Notes under the pieces: generated by a model | What the model saw: the letters and a program-made list of their open reading frames with translations, nothing else | What the model was told of the DNA's origin: nothing | Database searches by the model: none | Made by a program: the position numbers and the translations under genes | Source: Fodinibacter sp035633415 | Lineage (GTDB): Bacteria > Actinomycetota > Actinomycetes > Actinomycetales > Dermatophilaceae | Assembly (NCBI GenBank): GCA_035633415.1 | Contig: DASQEZ010000188.1 | Span: 1 to 8,368 of the forward strand | Length of the DNA: 8,368 nucleotides | Reading direction: 5' to 3' | In this document: positions 1 to 5,696 of the stretch, one piece after another | Layout: every line of letters begins with the position of its first letter | How positions within the stretch are numbered: position 1 is the first letter of the stretch

Positions 1-93
1 CTCCGGGAGGGCCTCGATGCGGGCCTTGTCCCTCTTGTACTGCTTCTTCTGCTCGAGCGACCCGGTGAGGGTCTCGATCCACTTCGCGACCAT
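1..93 (-). CDS. DUF1048-type small protein, 5' part only
   Basis: The first 31 codons of a minus-strand gene that leaves the window at its left edge. The visible protein begins MVAKWIETLTGSLEQKKQYK and continues RDKARIEALPE. The tryptophan followed by a TGSLEQKKQY-like segment is the usual N-terminal look of DUF1048 proteins, small helical proteins often encoded directly after a PadR regulator; this is recalled family knowledge. The start is well supported: a full AAGGAGG Shine-Dalgarno (plus-strand positions 102-108) lies 8 nt before the ATG at 91-93, inside the end of padR. The PadR stop (95-97) and this ATG are one base apart, so the two are almost certainly co-transcribed and translationally coupled. 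Function is unknown. The family call rests on only 31 residues. Confidence 0.7.
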   Translation of the reverse strand, partial: MVAKWIETLTGSLEQKKQYKRDKARIEALPE

Positions 94-94
94 G

Positions 95-424
95 TCACTT
101 GCCTCCTTCGCGGAGCTGTTCGATACGTTCCTGGAGGAAGCTCCACGTCCTCCAGAACTCCTCGAGATGTGCCCGACCCCGGTCGTTGAGGGAGTAGACC
201 TTGCGCGGCGGCCCCTTCTCGGAGGGGACCTTCTCCACGTCGACCAGGCCACGTTGCTCGACCCGGATGAGCAGGGCGTAGACGGTGCCCTCGGCGATGT
301 CGGTGAAGCCCTGCTCCCGCAGCCGGGCCGTGATCTCGTAGCCGTAGGCGGGCTGGCCCGACAGCAGCGCGAGCACGATTCCCTCCAGGGTTCCCTTGAG
401 CATCTCGGTCACCTGCTTGCTCAT
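95..424 (-). CDS. PadR-family transcriptional regulator
   Basis: A 109-residue protein from the ATG at 422-424. An in-frame ATG at 449-451 would add nine residues (MTLSRQGRS), but AAGGG (minus strand, 431-435) sits 6 nt before the inner ATG, and the inner start gives the usual PadR beginning, MLKGTLEG preceded by six residues. The winged helix is clear: LKGTLEGIVLALLSGQPAYG at residues 9-28, the YGYEIT helix at 27-32, the recognition helix around EGTVYALLIRVEQRGLV (45-61), and the wing with KGPPRKVYSLNDRGRAHLEE (70-89). The helix after residue 84 is short, as in the PadR-s2 type, which dimerises through it. PadR proteins usually repress their own operon and a nearby efflux or stress gene. The immediate partner is the DUF1048-type gene 1 nt downstream. 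The inducer cannot be told from the sequence. Confidence 0.92.
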   Translation of the reverse strand: MSKQVTEMLKGTLEGIVLALLSGQPAYGYEITARLREQGFTDIAEGTVYALLIRVEQRGLVDVEKVPSEKGPPRKVYSLNDRGRAHLEEFWRTWSFLQERIEQLREGGK

Positions 425-452
425 CGATCGCCCTTGTCTACTCAGTGTCAAT

Positions 453-480
453 GACTACCAGTACATAGTAACGCTATCTA
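453..480 (-). promoter_or_regulatory. candidate promoter/operator of the padR operon
   Basis: This is an unusually AT-rich stretch in a GC-rich window, placed 29-56 nt before the padR ATG. On the minus strand it contains TACTAT (465-470), a fair -10 hexamer, with a weak -35 (TTGCGG, 490-495) at a long 19-nt spacing. An imperfect dyad, ACTA (454-457) and TAGT (466-469) 8 nt apart, overlaps it and could be a PadR autoregulatory site. The AT-rich block is seen directly; its role as promoter and operator is inferred. Confidence 0.3.
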
Positions 481-554
481 CCGCTGTCTCCGCAACCCCC
501 CGTGAACCAGCTGGGTGCTCTGGTGGCGGCCGGGGCGACCCACCTCACGGGAAT

Positions 555-590
555 GCCCGTAGATGGTTGACGGTTCAACCATCTACGGGC
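555..590. promoter_or_regulatory. perfect 16-bp-arm palindrome, probable operator
   Basis: The left arm GCCCGTAGATGGTTGA (555-570) and right arm TCAACCATCTACGGGC (575-590) are exact reverse complements around a 4-nt spacer (CGGT). The site lies between the divergent padR and flavin reductase genes, 57 nt before the reductase GTG. There is no T-tract on either side, so a simple intrinsic terminator is unlikely. The inner GGTTGA-N4-TCAACC core resembles the TTGA...TCAA operators of MarR-type redox and antibiotic regulators, which often control flavin reductases. That link is inference. A transcribed hairpin is the alternative. Confidence 0.55.
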
Positions 591-635
591 AGCGCGGATC
601 GCCTGCTCGATGACTTCCCTCCCCCCCAAATTCCC

Positions 636-641
636 GAGGAG
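636..641 (+). promoter_or_regulatory. ribosome binding site of the FMN reductase gene
   Basis: GAGGAG lies 6 nt before the GTG at 648-650. It settles the start: the open frame continues upstream to 396, but that extension crosses the palindrome and encodes nothing resembling a flavodoxin fold. Confidence 0.75.
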
Positions 642-647
642 CACCCC

Positions 648-1208
648 GTGAACGTCCTCGTCCTGGTCGGCAGCCTGCGCGCCGGCTCCACGAACCGCCT
701 GCTCGCCGACGCCGCGATCGCCCACCTCCCCGCCGGGGTACACGGCACCGTCTTCGCCCGCCTCGCCGACCTGCCGCACTACTCCGAGGACCTCGACCAC
801 GACGACGACCTGCCCGACGTCGCCCGGGACCTGCGTGAGGCCGTCGCGGACTCCGATGCCCTGCTCCTCGTGACGCCCGAGTACAACGGCTCGATGTCGA
901 GCGCCGTCAAGAACGCCGTCGACTGGGTCTCACGCCCGCGCGGCGCCGCGGCGATCGCGGGCAAGCCCGCCGCGGTCGTCGCCGCGACCGGAGCCCCTCG
1001 CGCCGGCCAGTGGGCCCGTGAGGACGGTGTCAAGGTGCTCAAGGTCGCCGGCGCCGACGTTCTCGAGGACACCGTCGGTGTCGGCTCCTCCTTCCAGGCC
1101 TTCGTCGACGGCCGCCTCTCCGACGAGGCGCTCGACGCCGACCTGCGCTCGCTGATGACCCGGCTGGCCGGTGAGGTCGAGCGCGCCCGCTCCCGCGCCG
1201 CCGCCTGA
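648..1208 (+). CDS. NADPH-dependent FMN reductase / NAD(P)H oxidoreductase
   Basis: A 186-residue protein starting at GTG behind a good ribosome binding site. It begins MNVLVLVGSLRAGSTNRLLA, a first beta strand followed by the GSxRxxSxN loop (residues 8-16) that binds the FMN phosphate. The second signature, LLLVTPEYNGSMSSAVKNAVDW (residues 72-93), is the TPEYNGS loop that contacts the isoalloxazine ring, followed by the conserved KNAxDW helix. Length and motif spacing match the FMN_red family of ChrR/YieF-type quinone, chromate and azo reductases, which are soluble flavodoxin-like homodimers reducing FMN or quinones with NAD(P)H. The real substrate cannot be told. It stands alone on the plus strand, divergent from padR, with a palindrome upstream and a long hairpin 12 nt after the stop. 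A link to PadR control is possible but unproven. Confidence 0.93.
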   Translation: MNVLVLVGSLRAGSTNRLLADAAIAHLPAGVHGTVFARLADLPHYSEDLDHDDDLPDVARDLREAVADSDALLLVTPEYNGSMSSAVKNAVDWVSRPRGAAAIAGKPAAVVAATGAPRAGQWAREDGVKVLKVAGADVLEDTVGVGSSFQAFVDGRLSDEALDADLRSLMTRLAGEVERARSRAAA

Positions 1209-1220
1209 CCTCGCTTCGTT

Positions 1221-1276
1221 CCCGCCGCGAGTGCGGAAGTGGTTGCCCTGGCGACCACTTCCGCACTCGCCGCGGG
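1221..1276 (+). terminator. long hairpin between the FMN reductase gene and bioA
   Basis: A 17-bp perfect stem joins GCGAGTGCGGAAGTGGT (1227-1243) to its exact complement (1254-1270). It extends inward by a G-U and two further pairs to a CCTG loop (1247-1250), and outward by five G/C pairs after one C/C mismatch. It lies 12 nt after the reductase stop and 22 nt before bioA. There is no T-run, so it would be a tail-less actinobacterial-type terminator at best. The alternatives are an operator, a leader structure for bioA, or a dispersed intergenic hairpin repeat. Confidence 0.5.
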
Positions 1277-1298
1277 GGGAGCGACACAATGGGGCGCG

Positions 1299-2657
1299 AT
1301 GGACACCGCCGCCTCCCCAGGCCCCGCACCGCGGCCCGATCTCACGACGTCGGATGCCGCCGCCCTCCTCGCGTTCGACCGCGCGCACGTGTGGCACCCG
1401 TACTCGTCCGCGCTGACGCCCCAGGACCCCTACCTCGTGGAGTCCGCACGAGGCATCCGGCTGCGGTTGCGCGACCGCGGGGGTGCGCCGCGCGACGTGA
1501 TCGACGCGATGTCGTCCTGGTGGTGCGCCATCCACGGGTACGCCGTGCCCGAGCTCGACGCCGCCGCGCGCGACCAGCTCGAGTCGATGTCGCACGTCAT
1601 GTTCGGCGGCCTGACCCACGAGCCCGCGATCGGGCTCGCCCGGCGCCTGGTCGACCTGGCGCCACCCGCGCTCCAGCACGTCTTCCTCGCCGACTCGGGG
1701 TCGGTGTCGGTCGAGGTCGCGATGAAGACGGCGCTCCAGTGGCACCTCGCGGCCGGCCGACGGCGGACCCGCTTCTTCACGATCCGCGGGGGCTACCACG
1801 GGGACACGTTCTCGCCGATGTCGGTGACCGACCCGGTCGGCGGGATGCACGCGCTGTTCCGCGGGGTGCTGCCCGAGCACGTCTTCGCGCCCCGACCGCC
1901 GGGCGGGCTCGGCCGCGCACCCGACGACCCGGAGCTGGCCGAGTGGGAGCGCGACACCCGCGCGCTGTACGCCGCCCACGCCGACTCCGTGGCCGCCGTC
2001 ATCGTCGAGCCCGTGCTCCAGGGAGCGGGTGGGATGCACGTGTACAGCCCCCACGTGCTCGCGGTCCTGCACGAGCTGGCGCACGAGCACGGTGCGCTCG
2101 TCATCCACGACGAGATCGCGACCGGCTTCCACCGCACCGGGCCGCTCTGGGCGGGCGACCGGGCGATGTCAGCTCCTGACCTCCTCTGCGTCGGCAAGGC
2201 GCTGACCGGCGGGTACCTCACGCTGGCCGCAGTGCTGTGCACGCGGGCCGTCGCCGAGGGCGTGAGCCGCGGGGAGGCCGGCGGGCTCATGCACGGCCCG
2301 ACCTTCATGGGCAACCCACTGGCCTGCGCGATCGCATCCGCGAACCTCGACCTGCTCGCCTCGCGCGACACCGAGGCGGAGGTGGGTCGGCTCGAACAGG
2401 GGCTGACCGGCGGACTGGAGCGGGCGGCATCCCTGGCCTCGGTGGCGGACGTCCGGGTTCTCGGAGCCGTCGGGGTGGTGCAGCTGCGGGAGCCGGTGCG
2501 CGTGGCCGAGGTGACGGCTGCCGCCCTCGAGCGGGGCGTGTGGGTGCGGCCGTTCCGCGACCTCGTCTACACGATGCCGCCCTACGTGACGTCCGACGAG
2601 GACCTGTCGCTGCTCACGGCAGGGCTCGTCGGTGCCGTGGAGTCCGTGCACGGCTGA
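1299..2657 (+). CDS. bioA: adenosylmethionine-8-amino-7-oxononanoate aminotransferase (DAPA synthase)
   Basis: A 452-residue class-III PLP aminotransferase that converts KAPA to 7,8-diaminopelargonic acid using S-adenosylmethionine as amino donor, the penultimate-but-one step of biotin synthesis. BioA-specific features are VWHPYSS (residues 31-37) and DAMSSWWCAIHGYAVPELD (69-87), the SSWW/HGY signature that separates BioA from other aminotransferases. General fold marks are DSGSVSVEVAMK (132-143, cofactor phosphate loop), RGGYHGDTF (163-171), the HDEIATGF aspartate (Asp271, pyridine nitrogen), the Schiff-base lysine in VGKALTGGY (Lys300), GPTFMGNPLAC (333-343) and the C-terminal MPPYVTS. Length is normal and nothing is missing. 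The ATG at 1299 is chosen because family homology begins soon after it. The Shine-Dalgarno is poor here, while GGGGGGA (1274-1280) suits an out-of-frame ATG at 1289. A GTG at 1239 is in frame but lies inside the hairpin. It converges on feoC, with 42 nt between the stops. Confidence 0.95.
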   Translation: MDTAASPGPAPRPDLTTSDAAALLAFDRAHVWHPYSSALTPQDPYLVESARGIRLRLRDRGGAPRDVIDAMSSWWCAIHGYAVPELDAAARDQLESMSHVMFGGLTHEPAIGLARRLVDLAPPALQHVFLADSGSVSVEVAMKTALQWHLAAGRRRTRFFTIRGGYHGDTFSPMSVTDPVGGMHALFRGVLPEHVFAPRPPGGLGRAPDDPELAEWERDTRALYAAHADSVAAVIVEPVLQGAGGMHVYSPHVLAVLHELAHEHGALVIHDEIATGFHRTGPLWAGDRAMSAPDLLCVGKALTGGYLTLAAVLCTRAVAEGVSRGEAGGLMHGPTFMGNPLACAIASANLDLLASRDTEAEVGRLEQGLTGGLERAASLASVADVRVLGAVGVVQLREPVRVAEVTAAALERGVWVRPFRDLVYTMPPYVTSDEDLSLLTAGLVGAVESVHG

Positions 2658-2699
2658 GCGAGCGGTCTGCCCGCGTGCCATGCCGGGCGCCGGGTTGGG

Positions 2700-3011
2700 T
2701 CAGCGTCGGCGCAGTGAGATCGCGACGAGCACCGGGCCGGACCGACGGCTCGACGGGGCGCTCGACCCGCACCCCGCCGCGCCGTCGTCGGTGCCGGACG
2801 CGCACGAGCCGCACCCACTGGTGGGGCAGCCGATGGCGAGCTCCTTGGCCTCGAGCCGCCCCATCCGCACGAGGTGGTCGACCGACGCGCGCACCGTGTC
2901 GAGCGGCAGGTCGCACCGGGTGGCGACCTCGTCGAGCGAGTGGGCCCCCGCGACGAACGCCGCGAGCACCGCCGTCAACGGCCCGCCACCCACACCGGCC
3001 ACCGAGCTCAC
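2700..3011 (-). CDS. feoC: FeoC-like winged-helix protein with cysteine cluster
   Basis: A 103-residue protein starting at a GTG whose last bases overlap the feoB stop (GTGA, 4-nt overlap), so it is the last gene of the feo operon. Residues 11-55 form a small winged helix (PLTAVLAAFVAGAHSLDEVA, then LDTVRASVDHLVRMGRLEAK). The wing is followed by a cysteine cluster: Cys62, Cys67 and Cys70 in the GCPTSGCGSC segment, and Cys81 further on. Four such cysteines fit an iron-sulphur cluster like that reported for enterobacterial FeoC, which binds FeoB and affects its stability; some FeoC-like proteins are called regulators. The tail (82-103) is Ser/Arg-rich. The frame stays open far upstream to 4478 on the same strand, but that extension is only antisense-frame shadow inside feoB. 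The role is inferred from position and the cysteines, since FeoC sequences are poorly conserved. Confidence 0.8.
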   Translation of the reverse strand: MSSVAGVGGGPLTAVLAAFVAGAHSLDEVATRCDLPLDTVRASVDHLVRMGRLEAKELAIGCPTSGCGSCASGTDDGAAGCGSSAPSSRRSGPVLVAISLRRR

Positions 3012-4978
3012 CAGAACACCCGCCCGACCTGGAAGACGACCACCGCGAGGGTCCATGCGACGACGAGCTGGAGGCCGACCCCGAAGGCCGTCCAGCGCGT
3101 ACCGAGCTCGCGCCGCTGGGCGGCGAGGGTCGCCACGCACGGGGTGTAGGCCAGCAGGAACACCATGAACGCCACGACGGCCGCGCCGGCATGGCCCCCA
3201 CTGGCCACCTCGAAGGTCTGGTGCAGCTGCACCCCGAGCGCGCCCGGGTCGTGCGACGACGCGGGCTCGGCGAGAGCGTAGGTCTGCGCCCACGACGAGA
3301 TCACGGCCTCCTTGGCGACGAACCCCACGAGCAGCGCCGACACCGCTTCCCACTGGCCGAAGCCGGCCGGCGCGAGCAGCGGCGAGACCGCACGGGACAA
3401 CGCGGCGTACAGGCTGTCGCTCACCGGCACGTCGCCGAACGAGCCCGGCCCCACCGGGACCGACTGCAGCAGCCACACGACGACGACGGTCGCGACGATG
3501 ATCCCGGATGCCGTGCGCAGGAACCCCTGCAGCCGCAGCCAGGTCACCGACAGGCTGAGCCGCACCGTCGGGCGCTGGTAGGGAGGAAGGTCGATGACGA
3601 GCGGGTCGGCGCCGACCGCGCGCCAGAGCGTCGCGCGCAGGCCCAGGCCGACGAGCACCACGAGCAGGATCGACACGAGGTACATCGCGAACACCACGGT
3701 GCCGGCATGGGCGGGGAAGAACGTCGTGGCGAGCAGCACGTAGACCGTCAGCCGGGCAGAGCACGACGTGAACGGCACGAGCAGGGCGGTGAGCACGCGG
3801 TGCCTCGCGTTGGGCAGGATCCGCGTGGCCGAGACGGCGGGCACGTTGCAGCCGAACCCGACCACGATCGGCAGGAAGGCCCGCCCCGGCAGGCCGAGCC
3901 GGCTCATCATCCGGTCGGTGACGACGGCGGCACGAGCCATGTACCCGGAGTCCTCGAGCAGGGCGAGGAGCAGGAACATCAGCGCCATCAACGGGACGAA
4001 GGTCAGCAGCATGCCGACCCCGGCGATGACGCCGTCGACGACCAGCCCGCGCACCGGCGTCTGCCCGAGGCCGACGGTGTCGACCAGCCAGCCACCGGCG
4101 GACGAGAGCGGCCCGGCGACGAGGGTGTCGAGAGCGTCCTGCAGCGGCGCCGCGAGGGTCGTCGTCGCCTGGAACACCACCCACATGACGCCGAGGAAGA
4201 GCAGGGGGCCGATGACCGGTGCGGTCGCGAACCGGTCGATCCGGTCGCTCCAGGTGCGGCGCGTCAACGCCTCGGTGCTCACGGATGCCGTCACGGCCGC
4301 GTCGATCCACCCGAACCGCTCGTCCGCCGCGACGAGCTCGGCGTCGGCGTCGTCCGCCACCGCTGGAGCCGGGGTGCGCCGCGGAACCGAGGCCCTTACG
4401 GCGAGGGCCGTGCCGATCGCGCTGAGGAGGGCGTCGACACCGGAGCGCCGCCGTGGGTCGAGCGCGACGACGGGACACCCGAGGGCGTCGGCGAGTGCCA
4501 CGGCGTCCACCCGGATGCCGCGTCTTTCGGCCACGTCGCCCATCGTGAGCGCGATGACCACCGGGAGGGCGGTCTCGCGCACCTGCGCGGCGAGGTAGAG
4601 GCTGCGCGCGAGGTGGGCGGCGCTCGCGACGACCACGACGACGTCGGGCCGGTCGGCGCCCTGCGCGAGCACGACGTCGCGCGTGAGCGCCTCGTCAGGG
4701 CTGAGCGGGTCGAGCGAGTAGGAGCCGGGGAGGTCGACGACGTCGCCGACCCGGCCCTCGACCGGACATCCCCCTCGGCCGACCTCGACCGTCGTGCCGG
4801 GCCAGTTGCCCACCGTGCGGCGGGCCCCGGTGAGGGCGTTGAACAGCGTCGACTTCCCGACGTTGGGCGCACCGGCGAGCACGACCACCGGAGCCCCGAC
4901 CGGTGCCAGCAGGGCGGGGCCGTCCTCGTGGCACGAGGATGCTGCCGCCGACCGTGGTGCTGGTGGGACCGTGCTCAC
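3008..4978 (-). CDS. feoB: ferrous iron transporter FeoB (GTPase-permease)
   Basis: A 656-residue inner-membrane Fe(II) transporter. The N-terminal G domain has G1 GAPNVGKS (residues 36-43), the G2 threonine in NWPGTTVE (58-65) and G3 DLPG (82-85). G4 reads TMGD (145-148) instead of the usual NxxD, and the G5 region reads LDPRRRSGVD (173-182) without the usual Ser/Thr-Ala. A linker (about 190-250) leads to the membrane part. There, GFGCNVPAVSATR (374-386) and PFTSCSARLTVY (402-413) are the two Gate motifs with the conserved cysteines, and LLAYTPCVATLAA lies at 608-620. The residue before VY in the second Gate is Thr, where Pro is usual. The GTG start overlaps the feoA stop by 4 nt and has GGAGG (4989-4993) 10 nt upstream. 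The open frame upstream of it is feoA shadow. It is the central gene of feoABC and is expected to share the iron box before feoA. Confidence 0.97.
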   Translation of the reverse strand: MSTVPPAPRSAAASSCHEDGPALLAPVGAPVVVLAGAPNVGKSTLFNALTGARRTVGNWPGTTVEVGRGGCPVEGRVGDVVDLPGSYSLDPLSPDEALTRDVVLAQGADRPDVVVVVASAAHLARSLYLAAQVRETALPVVIALTMGDVAERRGIRVDAVALADALGCPVVALDPRRRSGVDALLSAIGTALAVRASVPRRTPAPAVADDADAELVAADERFGWIDAAVTASVSTEALTRRTWSDRIDRFATAPVIGPLLFLGVMWVVFQATTTLAAPLQDALDTLVAGPLSSAGGWLVDTVGLGQTPVRGLVVDGVIAGVGMLLTFVPLMALMFLLLALLEDSGYMARAAVVTDRMMSRLGLPGRAFLPIVVGFGCNVPAVSATRILPNARHRVLTALLVPFTSCSARLTVYVLLATTFFPAHAGTVVFAMYLVSILLVVLVGLGLRATLWRAVGADPLVIDLPPYQRPTVRLSLSVTWLRLQGFLRTASGIIVATVVVVWLLQSVPVGPGSFGDVPVSDSLYAALSRAVSPLLAPAGFGQWEAVSALLVGFVAKEAVISSWAQTYALAEPASSHDPGALGVQLHQTFEVASGGHAGAAVVAFMVFLLAYTPCVATLAAQRRELGTRWTAFGVGLQLVVAWTLAVVVFQVGRVFW

Positions 4979-5226
4979 GCGGTGGTCGCCTCCACGGGGT
5001 GCGCCTCGACGGCCTGAACCGAGTCGAGGACGTCGCGACCCAGGGCGATGCGCGACCCGGCGACGTCGACGATGCGCCCGCCACCGGCCGTCCTCTGCAC
5101 GCAGCGGACGTGGCTCCCGACGCGCAGCCCGAGCTCGGACAGGCGTCGGGTGAGGGCGGTCGGCCCGACTGCGCCGATGACGCGCAGTTCGATGCCGATC
5201 GGAGCCCGCGCGAGGGACGTCGCCAC
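4975..5226 (-). CDS. feoA: FeoA, ferrous iron transport accessory protein
   Basis: An 83-residue cytosolic SH3-like protein that assists FeoB. Typical FeoA features are the opening LARAPIGIELRVIGAV (5-20), the LTRRLSELGLRVGSHVRC helix and turn (25-42, the conserved RLxELGL-x-xG), the basic-glycine hairpin GGGRIVDVAGSRIALG (48-63) and the ending LGRDVLDSVQAVE, close to the family's LGxxxAxxVxV. The Cys at residue 42 is ordinary for the family. The only reasonable start is the GTG at 5224-5226. GAGGA abuts it with no spacer, so it is badly placed as a Shine-Dalgarno, and a leaderless message is likely (see the -10 candidate). It is the first gene of feoABC, ending in a 4-nt overlap with feoB, so the two are translationally coupled. 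Confidence 0.95.
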   Translation of the reverse strand: MATSLARAPIGIELRVIGAVGPTALTRRLSELGLRVGSHVRCVQRTAGGGRIVDVAGSRIALGRDVLDSVQAVEAHPVEATTA

Positions 5227-5232
5227 TCCTCG

Positions 5233-5238
5233 ACGCTA
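5233..5238 (-). promoter_or_regulatory. candidate -10 element of feoABC, leaderless transcript
   Basis: The minus strand reads TAGCGT here, matching the actinobacterial TANNNT -10 pattern, with exactly 6 nt before the feoA GTG. That spacing places transcription start at or next to the start codon, as in leaderless actinobacterial genes, and would explain the absence of a usable Shine-Dalgarno. A -35 would fall within the iron box but matches the consensus poorly. Confidence 0.4.
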
Positions 5239-5241
5239 GCA

Positions 5242-5260
5242 CCGAGTTAGGCGAACCTAA
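5242..5260 (-). promoter_or_regulatory. DtxR/IdeR-type iron box upstream of feoA
   Basis: The minus strand reads TTAGGTTCGCCTAACTCGG. Against the DtxR/IdeR consensus TTAGGTTAGCCTAACCTAA, 14 of 19 positions match, and the core TTAGG-N4-CCTAA (5247-5260) is perfectly symmetric. It ends 15 nt before the feoA start and lies just upstream of the candidate -10, the right place for a repressor. With Fe(II) bound, an IdeR/DtxR-like protein would sit here and shut off ferrous uptake. The regulator itself is not in the window. Confidence 0.8.
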
Positions 5261-5312
5261 GCACGGGAGAGGTCGACTGAAAGCAACCTCACACCTCCGC
5301 GGCGCGACGAGG

Positions 5313-5696
5313 TCACTCGTCCCCGACCCGGCCCAACCGCGCGACCGTGTCGACGGCGTCGCCGGTGGGGATCCCGAGCGCCCGGGCCCGGGCGAGGTAG
5401 GCCGTGGCCGCCTCCTCCAGGGCCCGCTGCGGTGTGGGCGGCGAGGGCGCGGAGGGTGCGACCCGGGTGCCGCCGCCCCGTCGTGAGCGGACGTAGCCGG
5501 CCCGCTCGAGCTCGCGGTAGGTGCGGGCGACCGTGCCAGGGGCGAGCCCGAGGTCGGCCGCGAGCTGGCGCACCGGGGGCAGCCGGTCGCCCGGTGAGAG
5601 CGCCCCCGAGCCGATGAGGTCGGCGAGCTGGCGGCGGAGCTGCTCGTAGGGCGGGGTCGGGTCGAGGACGTCGACGGTGACCGTGGACAACGTCAT
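5313..5696 (-). CDS. GntR-family transcriptional regulator, YtrA type
   Basis: A 127-residue regulator. The winged helix spans residues 14-80: TPPYEQLRRQLADLIGSGAL, then the GDRLPPVRQLAADLGLAPGT signature (37-56) with recognition helix GTVARTYRELERAGYV (54-70), and the wing SRRGGGTRV. There is no large effector domain, only a short helical tail (AATAYLARARALGI, 96-109), which is the mark of the YtrA subfamily. These short GntR proteins normally repress an operon of membrane proteins or ABC transporters that includes their own gene. Its ATG overlaps the stop of the upstream membrane-protein gene by 4 nt (ATGA), so the two are one unit. The dyad before that unit (6656-6677) is the natural candidate binding site. 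The signal sensed is unknown. No ABC-ATPase gene is in the window. Confidence 0.92.
   Translation of the reverse strand: MTLSTVTVDVLDPTPPYEQLRRQLADLIGSGALSPGDRLPPVRQLAADLGLAPGTVARTYRELERAGYVRSRRGGGTRVAPSAPSPPTPQRALEEAATAYLARARALGIPTGDAVDTVARLGRVGDE

Noticed and set aside
567..596. TTGACG inside the palindrome as a -35 box for the FMN reductase gene
   Set aside because: No acceptable -10 hexamer lies 16-19 nt downstream; the TTGA is better explained as part of the dyad.
930..2132. A 400-codon minus-strand frame opposite the FMN reductase gene and bioA
   Set aside because: It is rich in Arg, Gly and His with no hydrophobic core pattern, and lies opposite two well-recognised genes.
1289..2179. 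A 296-codon plus-strand frame with a good Shine-Dalgarno overlapping bioA
   Set aside because: Its translation is an Arg/Pro/Ala-rich out-of-frame reading of bioA. The start is kept only as a question about bioA initiation, not as a gene.
2669..2688. GCCCG-N10-CGGGC inverted repeat between the convergent bioA and feoC stops
   Set aside because: Five pairs with a 10-nt loop and no T-tract is within what this base composition gives by chance; too weak to call a bidirectional terminator.
2237..5017. A 926-codon open frame on the plus strand
   Set aside because: It is the antisense shadow of feoB, feoC and the end of bioA. It is Arg/His/Gly/Asp-rich low-complexity translation with no domain, a usual effect of very high GC.
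5261..5312. Possible terminator after the GntR gene (ACCTC...GAGGT, minus strand)
   Set aside because: A 5-bp stem with an 11-nt loop and no U-tract cannot be told from chance.
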